DNA from: Acytostelium subglobosum LB1
Taxonomy: Eukaryota; Evosea; Eumycetozoa; Acytosteliales; Acytosteliaceae
NCBI RefSeq assembly: GCF_000787575.1
Contig: NW_012236523.1
Location: 807,854 to 871,853, forward strand
DNA: 64,000 bases
Direction: 5' to 3'
Part shown: one piece after another, positions 32,001-43,151 of the stretch
Numbering within the stretch: the first letter of the stretch is position 1
Layout: each line of letters opens with the position of its first letter
Made by a program: the position numbers and the translations under genes
The notes under the pieces: model-generated
Databases searched by the model: none
What the model saw: the letters and a program-made list of their open reading frames with translations, nothing else
Told to the model about the DNA's origin: nothing

Positions 32001-33797
32001 CAGCTTGGGCGGCACGTGCAATGGCATAGGCTCAGAGAGCACGTATATGTACTGCGACAAGTCGTTGGCGGGTGGCGGCTCCACTAGACGATAGTGCGCC
32101 ATCTCGCGTCTGAAGTTGGCCACCTCACGATTGCTTGTCTCGAGGAAGCGAGTGTGTGTCTTGCCGATCAGGCCAAAGATCTCGAGCTCGGTCTCGATGT
32201 GGCTCTTGATGTCGACGGCCTCTGCGTCAGACAGGTTGCGTACCTCCTGGTTCTTGAGTATCAGTTGCAGCTTGGGGAAGAGTCGAGTGATGTTGCATGC
32301 CTGCATGACGAGCTGGCGACGCAGCGGCAGTGACTCGTTTGAAAACGTGGCGTTGATCGACAGCACCTTGAGCTCAAACTGATCGATGAGTGGGAGGAAC
32401 TCCGAGCCGACCTCCTCGAGCAGTCGGGACTTGATCTCGGTGGGCGTCAGGTCGACCGAGAATCGCTGAACGATGCGCTTGCCTGGCACCTCGTCGAAGC
32501 ACACCTTGATCGTCTCTTCCTTCGTGCTGACGTTGGCCAGTGTCGTCTTCCAGATGTCCTGTGTCGTCTGCTGACCCTTGACCACGAGCGGCTTGGACAC
32601 GCCGAGCGAGGGCGCGCTTGATACTGATATCGATGAACGACTCGACATGAGGTGTGGGCTAAGCATGATTCGGGAGTCGTTGGCGCCATTGTTGCCAAAG
32701 CCCATAAAAGACATCTGTTTGGTGCGGAGGGGGCCGGACATGGTGCGGTCCTTCTCTGTGAGCTGTGGAGGTGGCATCGAGGAGGAGCGAGTCTCGAGCA
32801 CCGAGGGCATCGTGGGCGATGCGCCTGTCACTGGTGAGGTATCCGTCTGAAGTGTGGGCGGCGAGGGTGTGGTCGTGGGCGAGGGCATCGACATCTCGGG
32901 CGTGGCCGACTCTGACTTTGAGTAAGGCGACATTGATTGTGATACAATCTGATCGAGCAGATCTAGTGTGTCCAGGGGTGATGGTGGTGTTGATGGTGTC
33001 AATGGCGTAGTTGACGTCGATGATGATAGTGATGTCGTTTGTGATTGTGCTGGTGATGATGTTGGCGTTGTCGTCGTCGTCGTCGCGGCGGCCTTGGCAG
33101 CCATGACAGTCTTGCTCAGAGGAGTGATTGAGTTGAGGCGAGGCTGGATTGGGATTGTCGAGTGTGGTGACGGACTGCCGTTGCCGCCCGTGCCAGCACT
33201 GCTCTTGCTAATGAAACTCTTTGATGTGATAACATTCGTCGTCTTTATCGGGTTGCTGCTGCTGTTGCTCGAGGGTGAGATGTTCGTGTATGGTTGGTAG
33301 AAACTACTGCTGCTGCCGCTGCTGCTTGACCCACTGAAGCTGGCCCTGGTCGATGATGGCGATGTCATGAATGAGTCATTTGTGATATTATCCAACAACT
33401 CCAATGTCGAGATCATGTTGTTGCCATCCTTTGAGCCTCTTTGTTGTTGATCTGTTGTCGTCTTGCTAACACGTGTGCTATTGGTATCGATCGTGGCTAT
33501 ATTATTGGTACTGTTGCTGCTACTGCTACTGTTGCTTAGTGGACTATGCTTGGCAGGTGATGTGGACATTGATATGAGAGAGGAGGCAGTGGTTGGTGGC
33601 GGCAGGACCACCTTGTTTCCACTGGTCTTTAGCATGTTGGTGATGCCATTTCTAAAGTCTTGATGTTGTTTCTGATGGGCTTGATGCTGTGCGTCAAAGT
33701 TGACGACATCCGATGATAATGACAGGGGTGATACTACTACAGGTTTGTTATTATTTGATATTGATGATGTTGATTTGTTATTATTGTTGGATGACAT
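29014..33797 (-). CDS. Class I phosphatidylinositol 3-kinase
   Basis: Four exons (30114-33797, 29573-30023, 29279-29484, 29014-29193) join in phase to 1506 residues. The enzyme makes PI(3,4,5)P3 at the plasma membrane, downstream of Ras and Gbetagamma. The first ~400 residues are Ser/Thr/Asn/Pro-rich. Then come a Ras-binding domain (VCFDEVPGKRIVQRFSVDL), a C2 domain (LFRVKIVGLRNINVQ ... GWANFQLIDHKGCLRTGPF), a helical domain (KLTPEDRKLIYSYRHIY, FSDAEFSDFLLQLTQVLKYE) and the kinase domain: FKVGDDLRQD (K1250), GIGDRHADN (D1363), IDFGHF (D1381). The basic activation loop KKKYGFKRERAPF marks class I. It corresponds to the Dictyostelium pikA/B/C group; I cannot assign one of them. All catalytic residues are present. 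Confidence 0.95.
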
Positions 33798-35444
33798 TGT
33801 GATTGAGTTTGAGTGCGTGTGTGTGTTGTCTAGTTTGTTGTCGAGTTTGTTGATTGAGTTTGAAGAGAGATATGGTTGCTTTGTTGTTGTTGAACCAAAC
33901 TCTCTTGTGTGAATGAATGAATGTTGATGATGAATCTAATAAATCTTAACTAACTAACTGACTCTGAGTATCTGTCGCCTATTCTATTCTATATTCATTG
34001 GAATCGATCGGATTTGAATTGATTGAATGTGATTGATTGGGAGAGGTGGACAGGTCTATAATGTGTCATGTAATAGGGTAGTTAATTAGCAAGTTGATCA
34101 TAATAATATATCATCATCATCAAACATCGTCATCGTCTGTTTAAAAATAGTGATTGAAAGAGGTTGGTCTGTCATGTCATTGATTGATTGATTGATTGAT
34201 TGATGGAAGATGATGAGGGTGATGACAACAGCTTTGTTAAAGTATGACGAATATATATAGTATTATTAAGTAAGTGTATAGACAGACAGATCAAGTATAT
34301 ATATCTATATTTATAAAGATGTATATATATTTAGTTCTGTTTAAGGGTAACGTAGGGGGTGTGTTGCAATGGATGAGATAGAGACTGTGTGTTTGTGTGT
34401 GTGTGTGTGTGTTGTGATTGATTGTGTCAATGAGAATGATTGATCGAACTCTCGCTCGCTATGCCATGTGATGATATCATATCCGATTATGACACAATGT
34501 GAACCTGTACATTAATGAATTACTAGATGTTTTGTGTATATCGATATACCTACAATGCGAAAGAGAGGAGAGAGAGAGAGAGTTCAGATGTTGTAGACTC
34601 TTTGATTATTTAATAATACATTAAGTGATTGTAATACAGTTTTGTTTATATATGTATTATCTCTGTGTGAGTGGTTGTGTGTTTGTCGAGATGTCAATGT
34701 TGAAATATTTCTTTGACACTTGGTGCATGAAGCTTGACTTCTTTGGTTGTCGTGTTGGTAGTTGGAATCCATTCAAAGTGTTTTTGAGAGAGTGCTAAAA
34801 TGGGACCATCAAAACAAAAAAAAACTGATTGTGTGAGTGTCGTCTTAGTTCAGAGAAAATCAATAACACTTTTCATTAATACTTTTATAGTATTATTTTA
34901 TTTATTTATTATTTTTATCCATTTTAAATAAACCAAATGGATTTCCAGTTTAATTATATCAACATTCATAAATTGAAGGGTATTGCAAGAAGAGAATCAA
35001 TTAGGCCATTCCCAGGAATAAAGTAGGTCCACATCACTTGACGGTATCTGTTGATCATTCCAAACTCTGGCTGGCCAGGAAATACCAACAAAGCAGACAA
35101 GGTAGGCGGATTCTTATTATACAATGAAGGTATTTTGAAGAGAGGAAACTCACTTCTGGGAAGTTATTATTATTATCTGTTCATTCTTTATCTCTTGAAG
35201 AAATAATAATTACTTGTTTGTTGTGTTGAGATTGATGAGAATGTTTAAGTTTTGTTGGTTTGTGTTTGTGTTTTTCAAAAAGATGGATTTTGAACACTTT
35301 TGAGCAACTTTATAAACGAACGACAATCATTCGTCTAATTCTAAAGACACACACTAATTTGAACTCGATCATTCATTCATTTATAACTTATAACATATAA
35401 CGTACATAAACATACATACTCAAACAAAACATAACATATATAAA
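33798..35444. other. Divergent spacer between PI3K and utp13
   Basis: It contains the PI3K promoter side (TTGA, GTGT and GAGA simple repeats: GATT runs at 34183-34205, (GT)n at 34391-34412, (GA)n at 34562-34582), an orphan coding-like block at 34966-35160 described separately, and an AT-rich utp13 leader (35340-35444). A 62-codon frame at 34584-34772 (-) is not convincing. Confidence 0.55.
34966..35160 (-). pseudogene. Orphan coding-like fragment, no start
   Basis: A 65-codon open stretch on the minus strand ending in TGA, with protein-like composition: PRSEFPLFKIPSLYNKN, then ALLVFPGQPEFGMINRYRQV, then MWTYFIPGNGLIDSLLAIP. The surrounding DNA is AT-rich and non-coding in every frame. The left-hand codon is preceded by a stop, and a possible acceptor (TTCCCAG) lies at its 5' edge. 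It looks like the last exon of a gene whose other exons are gone, or a copied fragment. I do not recognise the protein. Confidence 0.4.
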
Positions 35445-38400
35445 ATGATTGATATGTCAAAGGTCAAGTTTGTCGAGGTCGTACCTGATGATGATGAGTA
35501 CGATGATGACGATCAGGAAGCAGCGGATAATGGTGCACAGGCACAATCACAATCACAACTACAACAAAGATCAAAACAGAATGATAGAGATAGAGTACAA
35601 AGTACAAAGGCATCACAGAGGAAGTTAAAGTCATTGTTCAAACCGGATGTGACAATTGGATCGGTGTACACGGGTGGCCCCGCAGCACTCTCGACCAACT
35701 CGGCCTACGTGGTGACGTGCTGCTCGAACAAGTTGTGCTTTGTATCGACTCGCGATGGCGTCGAGACACGTCCACCCCTGGTCATGGACGCCAAGATCAG
35801 CGCATTCGCATTGAGCCCCGCCAATGACAAGGTGGTCGTGGCGCTCAGCAACCTACAGATGCACGTCTACGATATCTCGCAAGACCATCACACATTGCTC
35901 GAGAAGGAGCGTTTGGATAAAGAGTCATCCCATTCTTCACACGACAGTGAGGACACTGACAACACACTCACATCACGATCACTCATACGAATGTGGAAGG
36001 GTCAGGACACACACATCAACTCGATCGACTTCCACTCATCTGGCGGTCTGATCGCCACTGGCGCGTCCGATGGTTCAGTTCGCATCTGGGACGTCGATCA
36101 AGGTTATTGCACTCACAATCTAAGAGGTTAGTACCATCCATCAATCACTCAATCACTCCATCCTGGAACTATTCCATTCGCTCGATCACTCAATGGAACT
36201 ATTCCACTCACTCACTCACTCACCCAATCAATCAATCAAACAGACGAGGCATCTACTGGAGTCGTTAGTATAGTCAAGTTCCATCCAAACACATTAAGGG
36301 TGGTGGCCGTGTCAGATGACTGTATAATTAGAGTGTGGAACTTGACGAACAAGTCCTGCATGTTGTTGGAGAATCACATGTCGGTGGTGTCAGGCATCGC
36401 CTTTTCCAATTCGTCAAAGGAACTTATCTCTGCTGGACGTGACAAGGTACTCAACCTATGGGATCTCAAGACTGGCAAGCTCATAAAGACTGTCCCCATC
36501 ATGCAAGAGCTTGGTGGCATTGTCTCCCTCCCCCAATCCTTCTACAGCAGCGATGTCATGCCCGATATGTTCAAGTCCAAGTTGGCCAACATCAAGAACA
36601 AACTAAAGTGTAAGTGATAGCCAGTGAGTGATGTGGACGTGTACATGGACATGCCATGGGACTGACATAATGTGGCCACACTATAGCATCGACACAGTTT
36701 GCAGAGAAGATCGCTGTTGATGATGTGACCATTGTCATTGGTGGATATGATGTGATGCGTGCTTGGTGTATGGAGACTGGAGAATGCATTTGGAATGATG
36801 GCGATGTTGAATTCAAGAAGAAGGATGACAAAGAGATGGAGCAAGACCCATTATTCACCATCACCAATGTGCTGTAAGTTGACGACTTTGTTGGACCGCC
36901 ATCACTCGCTCACTCACTAACTCACTCACTCGATCAATCAATCCAATCAATCAAACAACTCAGGAATAATGGAGATACATTTGCAGCGATCACTTCGGAA
37001 CATAATATTGTTATTTATGATTATGATTCATTGGACAAACGTAATGAGATCATTGGATACAATGACGAGATTGTGGACATCAAGTATATAAATGCCAATG
37101 AGATTGCCGTGGCTACCAACTCAAACGAAGTATGTACCACTCATTCACTCTTTGGAACTATTCCAATCACTCAATCAAACAATATACTAACACACGCCAC
37201 ATAATAACACTAAATATTTAGATTCGTTGCTATGACTTGACGACAAAGAAATCATATACACTTAGAGGTCATAGTGACTTGGTGATGGCAATCGATGTTT
37301 CACATGATGGAAAGCAATTGGTATCAGCTTCAAGAGATAATACTGTTAGGCTGTGGGACTTGGAGAATCAGAAGTGTCTGAGCATTGGCAAGGGCCACAC
37401 AGGCGTAGTGACCTGCATTGCCATGTCAAAGAAGGGCGCCAACTTTGCCCTGTCAGGCAGTGAGGACAGGACCATCAAGCTGTGGAAGTGGTCGCCCAGG
37501 ACCAAGCAACTTGAGGTGCAGGCAACGATCATCGCTCATGAAAAGGACATCAACTCACTCAACATCGCACCCAACGACAAGATCTTTGCTTCGGGCTCGC
37601 AGGACTCGTTCGTCAAGCTGTGGAATGTGTCTGACCTGAAGTCAGTCGCTTCGTTCAAGGCTCACAAGAGAGGAGTGTGGAATGTGGAGTTCTCGCCGGT
37701 GGACCAATGTATCATGTCGGCCTCGGCCGATGGCACTATCAAGATCTGGTCGCTCAAGGACATGTCGTGTCTCAAGACATTCGAGGGACATAATGGATCG
37801 GTGTTGCGAGCATCCTTCATTACATTTGGTATGCAGATCGTGTCTGTTGGCGCCGATGGACTGGTCAAGCTGTGGACAATCAAGACGAATGAATGTGTCA
37901 ACACTTTCGAGAGCCACGATGCCAAGATCTGGGCATTGGCCATGGCACCCGGTGCCACTCGCGGAGATCAGCAACAATTCATCACAGGTTCATCAGACTC
38001 CAAGATCATTATTTGGAACGATCACACCATACTCGAGGAGGAGAAGGTACTCAAAGAGAAGGAGGAGGCTATCAAGAAGTAAGTACAGTCACTGGGACTA
38101 TTCCATAAATCAATCAATCAATCAATTTCCATGTTACTAACACTTGCCATCCACACTCAATCAGTCAACAATCTTTGGATACATCTTTGAGGAAGAAGGA
38201 TTATAGACGCGCAATCAAGTTGTCATTGATACTCAATCAACCTAATCAAACATTGAGGATATTCCAGAATATTCTAGAGACTGAGGATGGACAGACTATT
38301 GCCAGGAACACGCTCAACACACTGCCCATTGCCGACAATGTCAAGATACTCAAGTACGTCCGTGATTGGAACACCAACTCCAAGTTTGTTGAGGTCGCTC

Positions 38401-38682
38401 AGACCATCCTTCAATTGATAATCACATTGTAAGTACCATTATATGATTGATTGAATGTGTGATTGAATGACAGACCATGGCTGACAATGGTTCATTCTTA
38501 GGTTCCACCCAAGTGAGCTTACAAAGGTTAAGGAGATGCCACAGTTGCTGGAATCATTGATACCATATAACGAAAGACATTTCCAGAGAATCGACAGGAT
38601 ATTACAAAAGACTTATTTGTTGGACTTTACCATCGCCTCGATCAATCCTGCTGCCAGTGATTTGCTGAAGCAGGACCAATAG
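35445..38682 (+). CDS. utp13: U3 snoRNP WD-repeat protein UTP13/TBL3
   Basis: Seven exons (35445-36126, 36244-36609, 36687-36873, 36964-37129, 37222-38078, 38165-38428, 38502-38682) join in phase to 900 residues. UTP13 is part of the UTP-B subcomplex of the nucleolar small-subunit processome and acts in pre-18S rRNA maturation. After an acidic Gln-rich start come tandem WD repeats in two propellers (GASDGSVRIWDVDQG, SAGRDKVLNLWDLKTG, SASRDNTVRLWDLENQ, SGSEDRTIKLWKW, SGSQDSFVKLWNV, SASADGTIKIWSLKD, TGSSDSKIIIWND) and the diagnostic helical C-terminal domain (DTSLRKKDYRRAIKLSLIL, LLDFTIASINPAA). The start ATG lies in an A-rich context; a second ATG three codons in is possible. Several introns carry the GGAACTATTCC palindrome. 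Length fits the family. Confidence 0.95.
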
Positions 38683-38967
38683 ACCAAACATCGACCTTGA
38701 TCTCAACAACAACTACAACAATATATTAAAGTCCTGATGGAGATAATATTATTACAACTTTATTGTTTGCATGAAGTAGGAGCAATGATCAACAAGTCCA
38801 ACAGAAGCCCATTCGATAAATGGTTGGTAACACCATCAGGGTTCGCTATCACTCGTCAATCTTTACAAGATTGCTCACTTATCATTTGAAATGATGTAAA
38901 CAAATGAGACTTGTTACCACTTTTAGAAATCGGGTGATACAGATACAGATACATAGAGATATATACA
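38683..38967. other. Short spacer, utp13 to TXNDC15-like
   Basis: The utp13 3' UTR and the promoter of the next gene on the same strand. A possible AT-rich poly(A) region lies at 38725-38765. A 141-codon minus frame overlapping 38856-39281 is a shadow of the next gene's Thr/Asn runs. Confidence 0.6.
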
Positions 38968-40039
38968 ATGAGTAATCGAACAACAACAACAACAACAACA
39001 ACAACACATAGGAATAATAATAATAATAATAATATACATGATGAACATATAACAACAGAACAACAAAGACGTGAAGCATTTGTATTAGAACAACAACAGA
39101 GAAGAAGCCGTTGGAAGATGTTTAGATACTTTATAATTGTACTCATTGTTGTATTACTATTCGCTAGTAATATAAAACAAGTATCAACAACATCAATACC
39201 CGAGGATGATACATCTACATCTACATCCATGCAGACACAGACTGAAACACAATTGGAAACATCAACAGACAACAACAACAATGAAGTTGCAACGACAACA
39301 ACTCCTTACATCAAAGGAAGCAATATTATAGACTTCAATGGTTCAAAGAGCTTTGAGATCAAGCAGGCCACTGCCAACCACTCCTCATTGTTGTTGGTAT
39401 GTCACTTCCACTCCTACCCTCAATCACTCATGTAATCATGTACTCATACACTCAATCACTCAATCACCAACCCTAGGTATATCGACCGGATTGCGTATTC
39501 TCTATACAAGCGATGCCAATGTACATTACTCTGGCACATACATTCCCCAACTTAACATTCTATCGAGCTGACTTGTTATCGTAAGTGAATGGATGGATGG
39601 GTGGATTATAATGAAGCAATGAATGAATGAATGAATGTTGACCAATTCTCTACCATTTTCCATCGACAGTAACAAACTAAAGACAAGATCAACACCGACA
39701 ATATTCTTGGTTAGGGAAGGTTATTGGTTGAGATATGGCGGATCAATGGATATTGTTGAACTCAAGGAATGGATCTCTGATAGATGTGATCAGAAATACA
39801 ATGATGATGAGGAGAAAGACAATACTGTATCCACCAAGGTGGATAAAGAATCCGATGATGATAATGATGATATAACCGAATATCAAGATGATGATGGACA
39901 CAGTATAATAATGGCCGTACAAAGCATTGGAACATCAATCAACTACATGCTAGTGTTCAGTACCTGTTTTGTCATTTACCTCTGTGTAAAGACAATTATA
40001 ATTCACATCAAGAGATCAATGAAACAAAAGATACACTAA
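38968..40039 (+). CDS. txndc15: TXNDC15-like thioredoxin-fold membrane protein
   Basis: Exons 38968-39396, 39477-39580 and 39670-40039 give 300 residues. A Thr/Asn-rich cytosolic start leads to a membrane helix (51-69, MFRYFIIVLIVVLLFASNI). A lumenal Ser/Thr region follows, then a thioredoxin fold with VYRPDCVFSIQAMP (single Cys149, no CxxC), FYRADLLS and the cis-Pro motif STPTIFLV. A second membrane helix (INYMLVFSTCFVIYLCV) and a basic tail end the protein. The C-x-F-S active site, the order of parts and the LVFS helix match animal TXNDC15, a ciliary-signalling and ER-quality-control protein. The missing second Cys means it is unlikely to be a classical oxidoreductase. The ortholog call is from memory of the human protein. 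Confidence 0.7.
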
Positions 40040-40370
40040 GGCCTCCCTAACCTATTATTACTCCTATATCTCGGGAATAATGAATGACATTGAACTCAAG
40101 TTCAGCAGCCAATCAAACCGAAGTACCCTGGGCTCACTTGCCCCCTTTGATCGGGTCGATCGGTTGGTCTTTGCAAAAAAATCAACTTAGCAAAAAACCC
40201 CCAACCGTCACTCATTCATTCCTTCATTCACACACAAACTTATTCATTCATTCACTCATTCTACAACTTTGTATCATATACATATATATACTACTTTATA
40301 CAACATACATATATATTAATATCTATACAATTAGAGTGTAGATATTTTAAAAAGAAAGAAAAGAACGAAT
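40040..40370. other. Promoter region, no gene seen
   Basis: Spacer between two plus-strand genes. A GC-richer patch lies at 40110-40170, followed by CATT/CACT runs and CATATA-rich DNA up to the next ATG. The 85-codon frame here is simple-sequence and is not called. Confidence 0.55.
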
Positions 40371-41397
40371 ATGGTATTGAATAAACGATCGGTGGAGCAG
40401 GTCGTTCATGGAAGCGCCCACTTGGACGGTGCCTCAAAGTCGACAACGACAAGCACTCCCAGCAGCAACGCTGCTCCTCACAAGAGCGACAAGGAGAGAC
40501 TGAGCCAGATACAACAGCAACGTATTGCAAGACAGCAGAAGCAGGCCGCCGCCAAGGCTGGCTCGGGCGGCTTTGTCAACAACAAGACGTACGTCAACGC
40601 AGCCGGTCTGTTCATGTTCTTCTTCTACTGTGCAATGATGTACTATAGATATCAACATAGAGGCGCCATTGGATTCGCCGACTCACTCTGGACCTGTAAC
40701 ATTGCCGTGTTGTTTGGTTGGGTTGCCGTCGTACTCAACAAGCCCTACATCATCTCCATGGGTCTCTGTGCCACCTTCATCGTACATGCCATCTGGGTCG
40801 TTGACGTCGTCACTTGGTTCGCTACCGGTTCATTCCCACTTGGAAATGCTGAGTATATCAGTATGTATTAGTACTCAATCGATTCATTCGATTCATTCGG
40901 CATGATAACTGACACTGTTGCCTGTCTCTCTTGTACAGGCTGGCCAAACATTACATGGGGAGAGATTATTACAAGCACTCACCATGCATGGTTCGTTCCA
41001 TTGGGAATGTCATTGCTGCACAGAAATGGAGGTTACAGAGGAGGTGCCTGGTTCTACGCATTCCTCATTGCCATCCCAACCATCCTCATCTCGTTGCTCT
41101 TCCCCAAGGAGCTGATAATGCCCAACGGCGATGTATTTTACCTTAACATCAGTATGTATACGATGTACTTGACGACATCGACATTGACATTGACAATGAT
41201 ACTGACTGACACCTACCTTATTCCAAATAGACTGCGCTCACGAGTGGTGGAAGGATGTCAGAGGCTGGCCATTCAGCTTGATCCCATACGAGCAACCACA
41301 GTACTTGATGTTCTTGTACGCCTTCAGTTTCTTCCTCTTCAGCGTCACTCATATCGTTCTCAAGTTGATCAGTTACGTCACCATCAGAGCTCACTAA
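40371..41397 (+). CDS. Multi-pass membrane protein, conserved-looking, unknown
   Basis: Exons 40371-40860, 40939-41151 and 41231-41397 join in phase to 289 residues. A basic, Gln/Lys-rich cytosolic start (RLSQIQQQRIARQQKQAAAK) is followed by about six hydrophobic helices: GLFMFFFYCAMMYY, LWTCNIAVLFGWVAVVL, IISMGLCATFIVHAIWVVDVV, a segment around THHAWFVPLGMSLL, WFYAFLIAIPTILISLLF and LMFLYAFSFFLFSVTHIVL. Polar motifs near or within the membrane (STHHAWF, NCAHEWW, GWPFS) are the kind kept in enzymes or channels. I do not recognise the family. Good codon content and clean splice phases make it a real gene. Confidence 0.8.
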
Positions 41398-41576
41398 ACT
41401 CTCATACCGATTCATTCGACATCAGCAAGCATTGATATTACGAACGTACGAACGAACGAACGGACGAACAAACATACGAAACGAACGAACGAACAAACGA
41501 ACATGATGCCGATGTGTACCTTACTATGATTGATTGGAGGCGATAGATAAATACAATATGATTACTTTACTTTAGT

Positions 41577-42834
41577 TCATTTCTTCATGTTGATTAGATC
41601 GTTGATCTGGCGTATGTTGTCGGTCTCGATCAACCAGTCTTGGAATTTGGACTCGACCAGATGTAAGATGTGACCTCTGATCCTTTGATCATTGGTCGAT
41701 TGCTGTACCAACTTGTGAAGTGATTGCACTGAGCTTGTCTTATTGCTCAACGCCTTGGCATACTTTGGCGGCAGCTCACATGGGTTGGCCTTTGTCCTAC
41801 CCTTCAATACGAATGGAACTGTGAATGGATAGAAGTCATCAGGTTCAACCAAAGTATATATATGTGATTGACCTGCTCCAGTATCTAAGATTGGCAAGAA
41901 GTAGGTGTAAGTGATCGATCAGAATGGACGATGAGCATGAACATACCTCCGCCACCCATGTTGACTAACTTGAGATCGTTGGTGAGGTCTGCTACGGAGC
42001 CATCACTTTGTAATGATGGTGATTGATCGAGTGGAGAGGGCATCGGTGATTTGAACACTAGTGGCGAGCACCATTGATTGCTGGCCAGGTTCACCTGCAG
42101 TTTGGAGAGAGTGATTTGTGATTCCAGTGTAGAGTAATGAGTGTTGTAAGGTGCCAGACGAATGCCAGTGCAGTCTGTATTGATGATCGGCTTCTGATTT
42201 GTACATATATTCAATGTCATACTTGATGATGACCTTTTGGATTGATTGATCGATTGTAATGTGATTGAGTTAGATGTGATTGATTGAATTATTGAGCGAT
42301 TGAGATTGACACATACTTGACTCTTATTCCTTTGGTGATGGCTATGATTGTGAGGGAGGAACAGTCGCTGACCTCGATGTAGTCGCAGCATGGACCGAGG
42401 ACAATGGTACAATCGTGACAATCAGTGATGTTGCATATGGCAATGGTCACAAGTACGTATATGTTTGATTTCTTGGATGAATTGATCGATAGTCTAATAG
42501 GCTGAAGTGCTCCCATGTACTGTGATGCTGGGTCTGAAGCTGTAGTTGCATTAGACTGAGATATTGATGATAAGTTGCCCAATGCCAATGGTTGTATCTT
42601 TGGTGACATGTTTCCAAGTCCTCCACCTCCAGCAGGTGTCATATTCTTTCTAGGTGATTCAATATTAATCCTTGGAGTATGTCCACTATTTCCAACATCA
42701 TCATTTGGTTGTTGTTGAGACTGTTGTTGTAAAGGTTGTTGTTGCTGTTGTTGATGTTGTACATTCATAAAGTCATTCTCTGTCTTTATAACTGTTCTCT
42801 TGAATATATCACTCAATGAACAATTACTATTCAT
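41577..42834 (-). CDS. tbccd1: TBCC-domain protein 1 (TBCCD1)
   Basis: Exons 42317-42834, 41947-42233 and 41577-41884 give 370 residues. TBCCD1 contains a tubulin-cofactor-C-like beta-helix and positions centrosomes and related organelles. Seen: a Gln-rich N-terminus, SSKKSNIYVLVTIAICNITDC with the ladder rungs CHDCTIVLGPCCDYIEVSDCSS, IAITKGIRVK, then NICTNQKPIINTDCTGIRLAPYNTHY, the TBCCD1 hallmark following the helix, and a C-terminal FYPFTVPF. It is shorter than animal TBCCD1 because the N-terminal region is replaced by low complexity. The catalytic Arg typical of RP2/TBCC GAP activity is not evident. Confidence 0.85.
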
Positions 42835-43151
42835 TCATTCATTCATTGAATTGATTTGATTGAATGAGTGAGTAGAATGATCGATTTGGACCTTCGCAAT
42901 TTGATCATGATCATTGACTTACACTATATTACTTGTATACATGTTATAGATTGAGATATAGATATATACATATATATTACAATGAGTTATTACAATGATC
43001 GTTAAATGAATGAATGAATGAATGAGAATGAAAGGGGTTGAAGTAACACTTGGTTTCAATTTGATTAAGGTGTTGAGATAACTACACTTAATTATTATTT
43101 GAATCTTGATGATCGTGATTAGATAGAGAGAGATATTGATATATATATAAG
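42835..43151. other. Divergent promoter spacer
   Basis: It lies between tbccd1 (-) and the Nudix gene (+). AATG/ATTC runs flank both ends (42833-42850, 43009-43030), with ATATAT-rich DNA at 42955-42980 and 43138-43150. No gene seen. Confidence 0.6.

Noticed and set aside
36150-36210. GGAA-N3-TTCC copies as heat-shock elements
   Set aside because: Heat-shock elements use GAA-N2-TTC spacing; here the spacing is three, and the copies lie in introns, not promoters.
39740-40039. Classical thioredoxin or protein disulfide isomerase for the TXNDC15-like gene
   Set aside because: Only one Cys at the active site and two membrane helices; the family resemblance is to TXNDC15.
40084-40341. An 85-codon plus frame
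   Set aside because: Built from CATT and TATA simple sequence in a promoter spacer.
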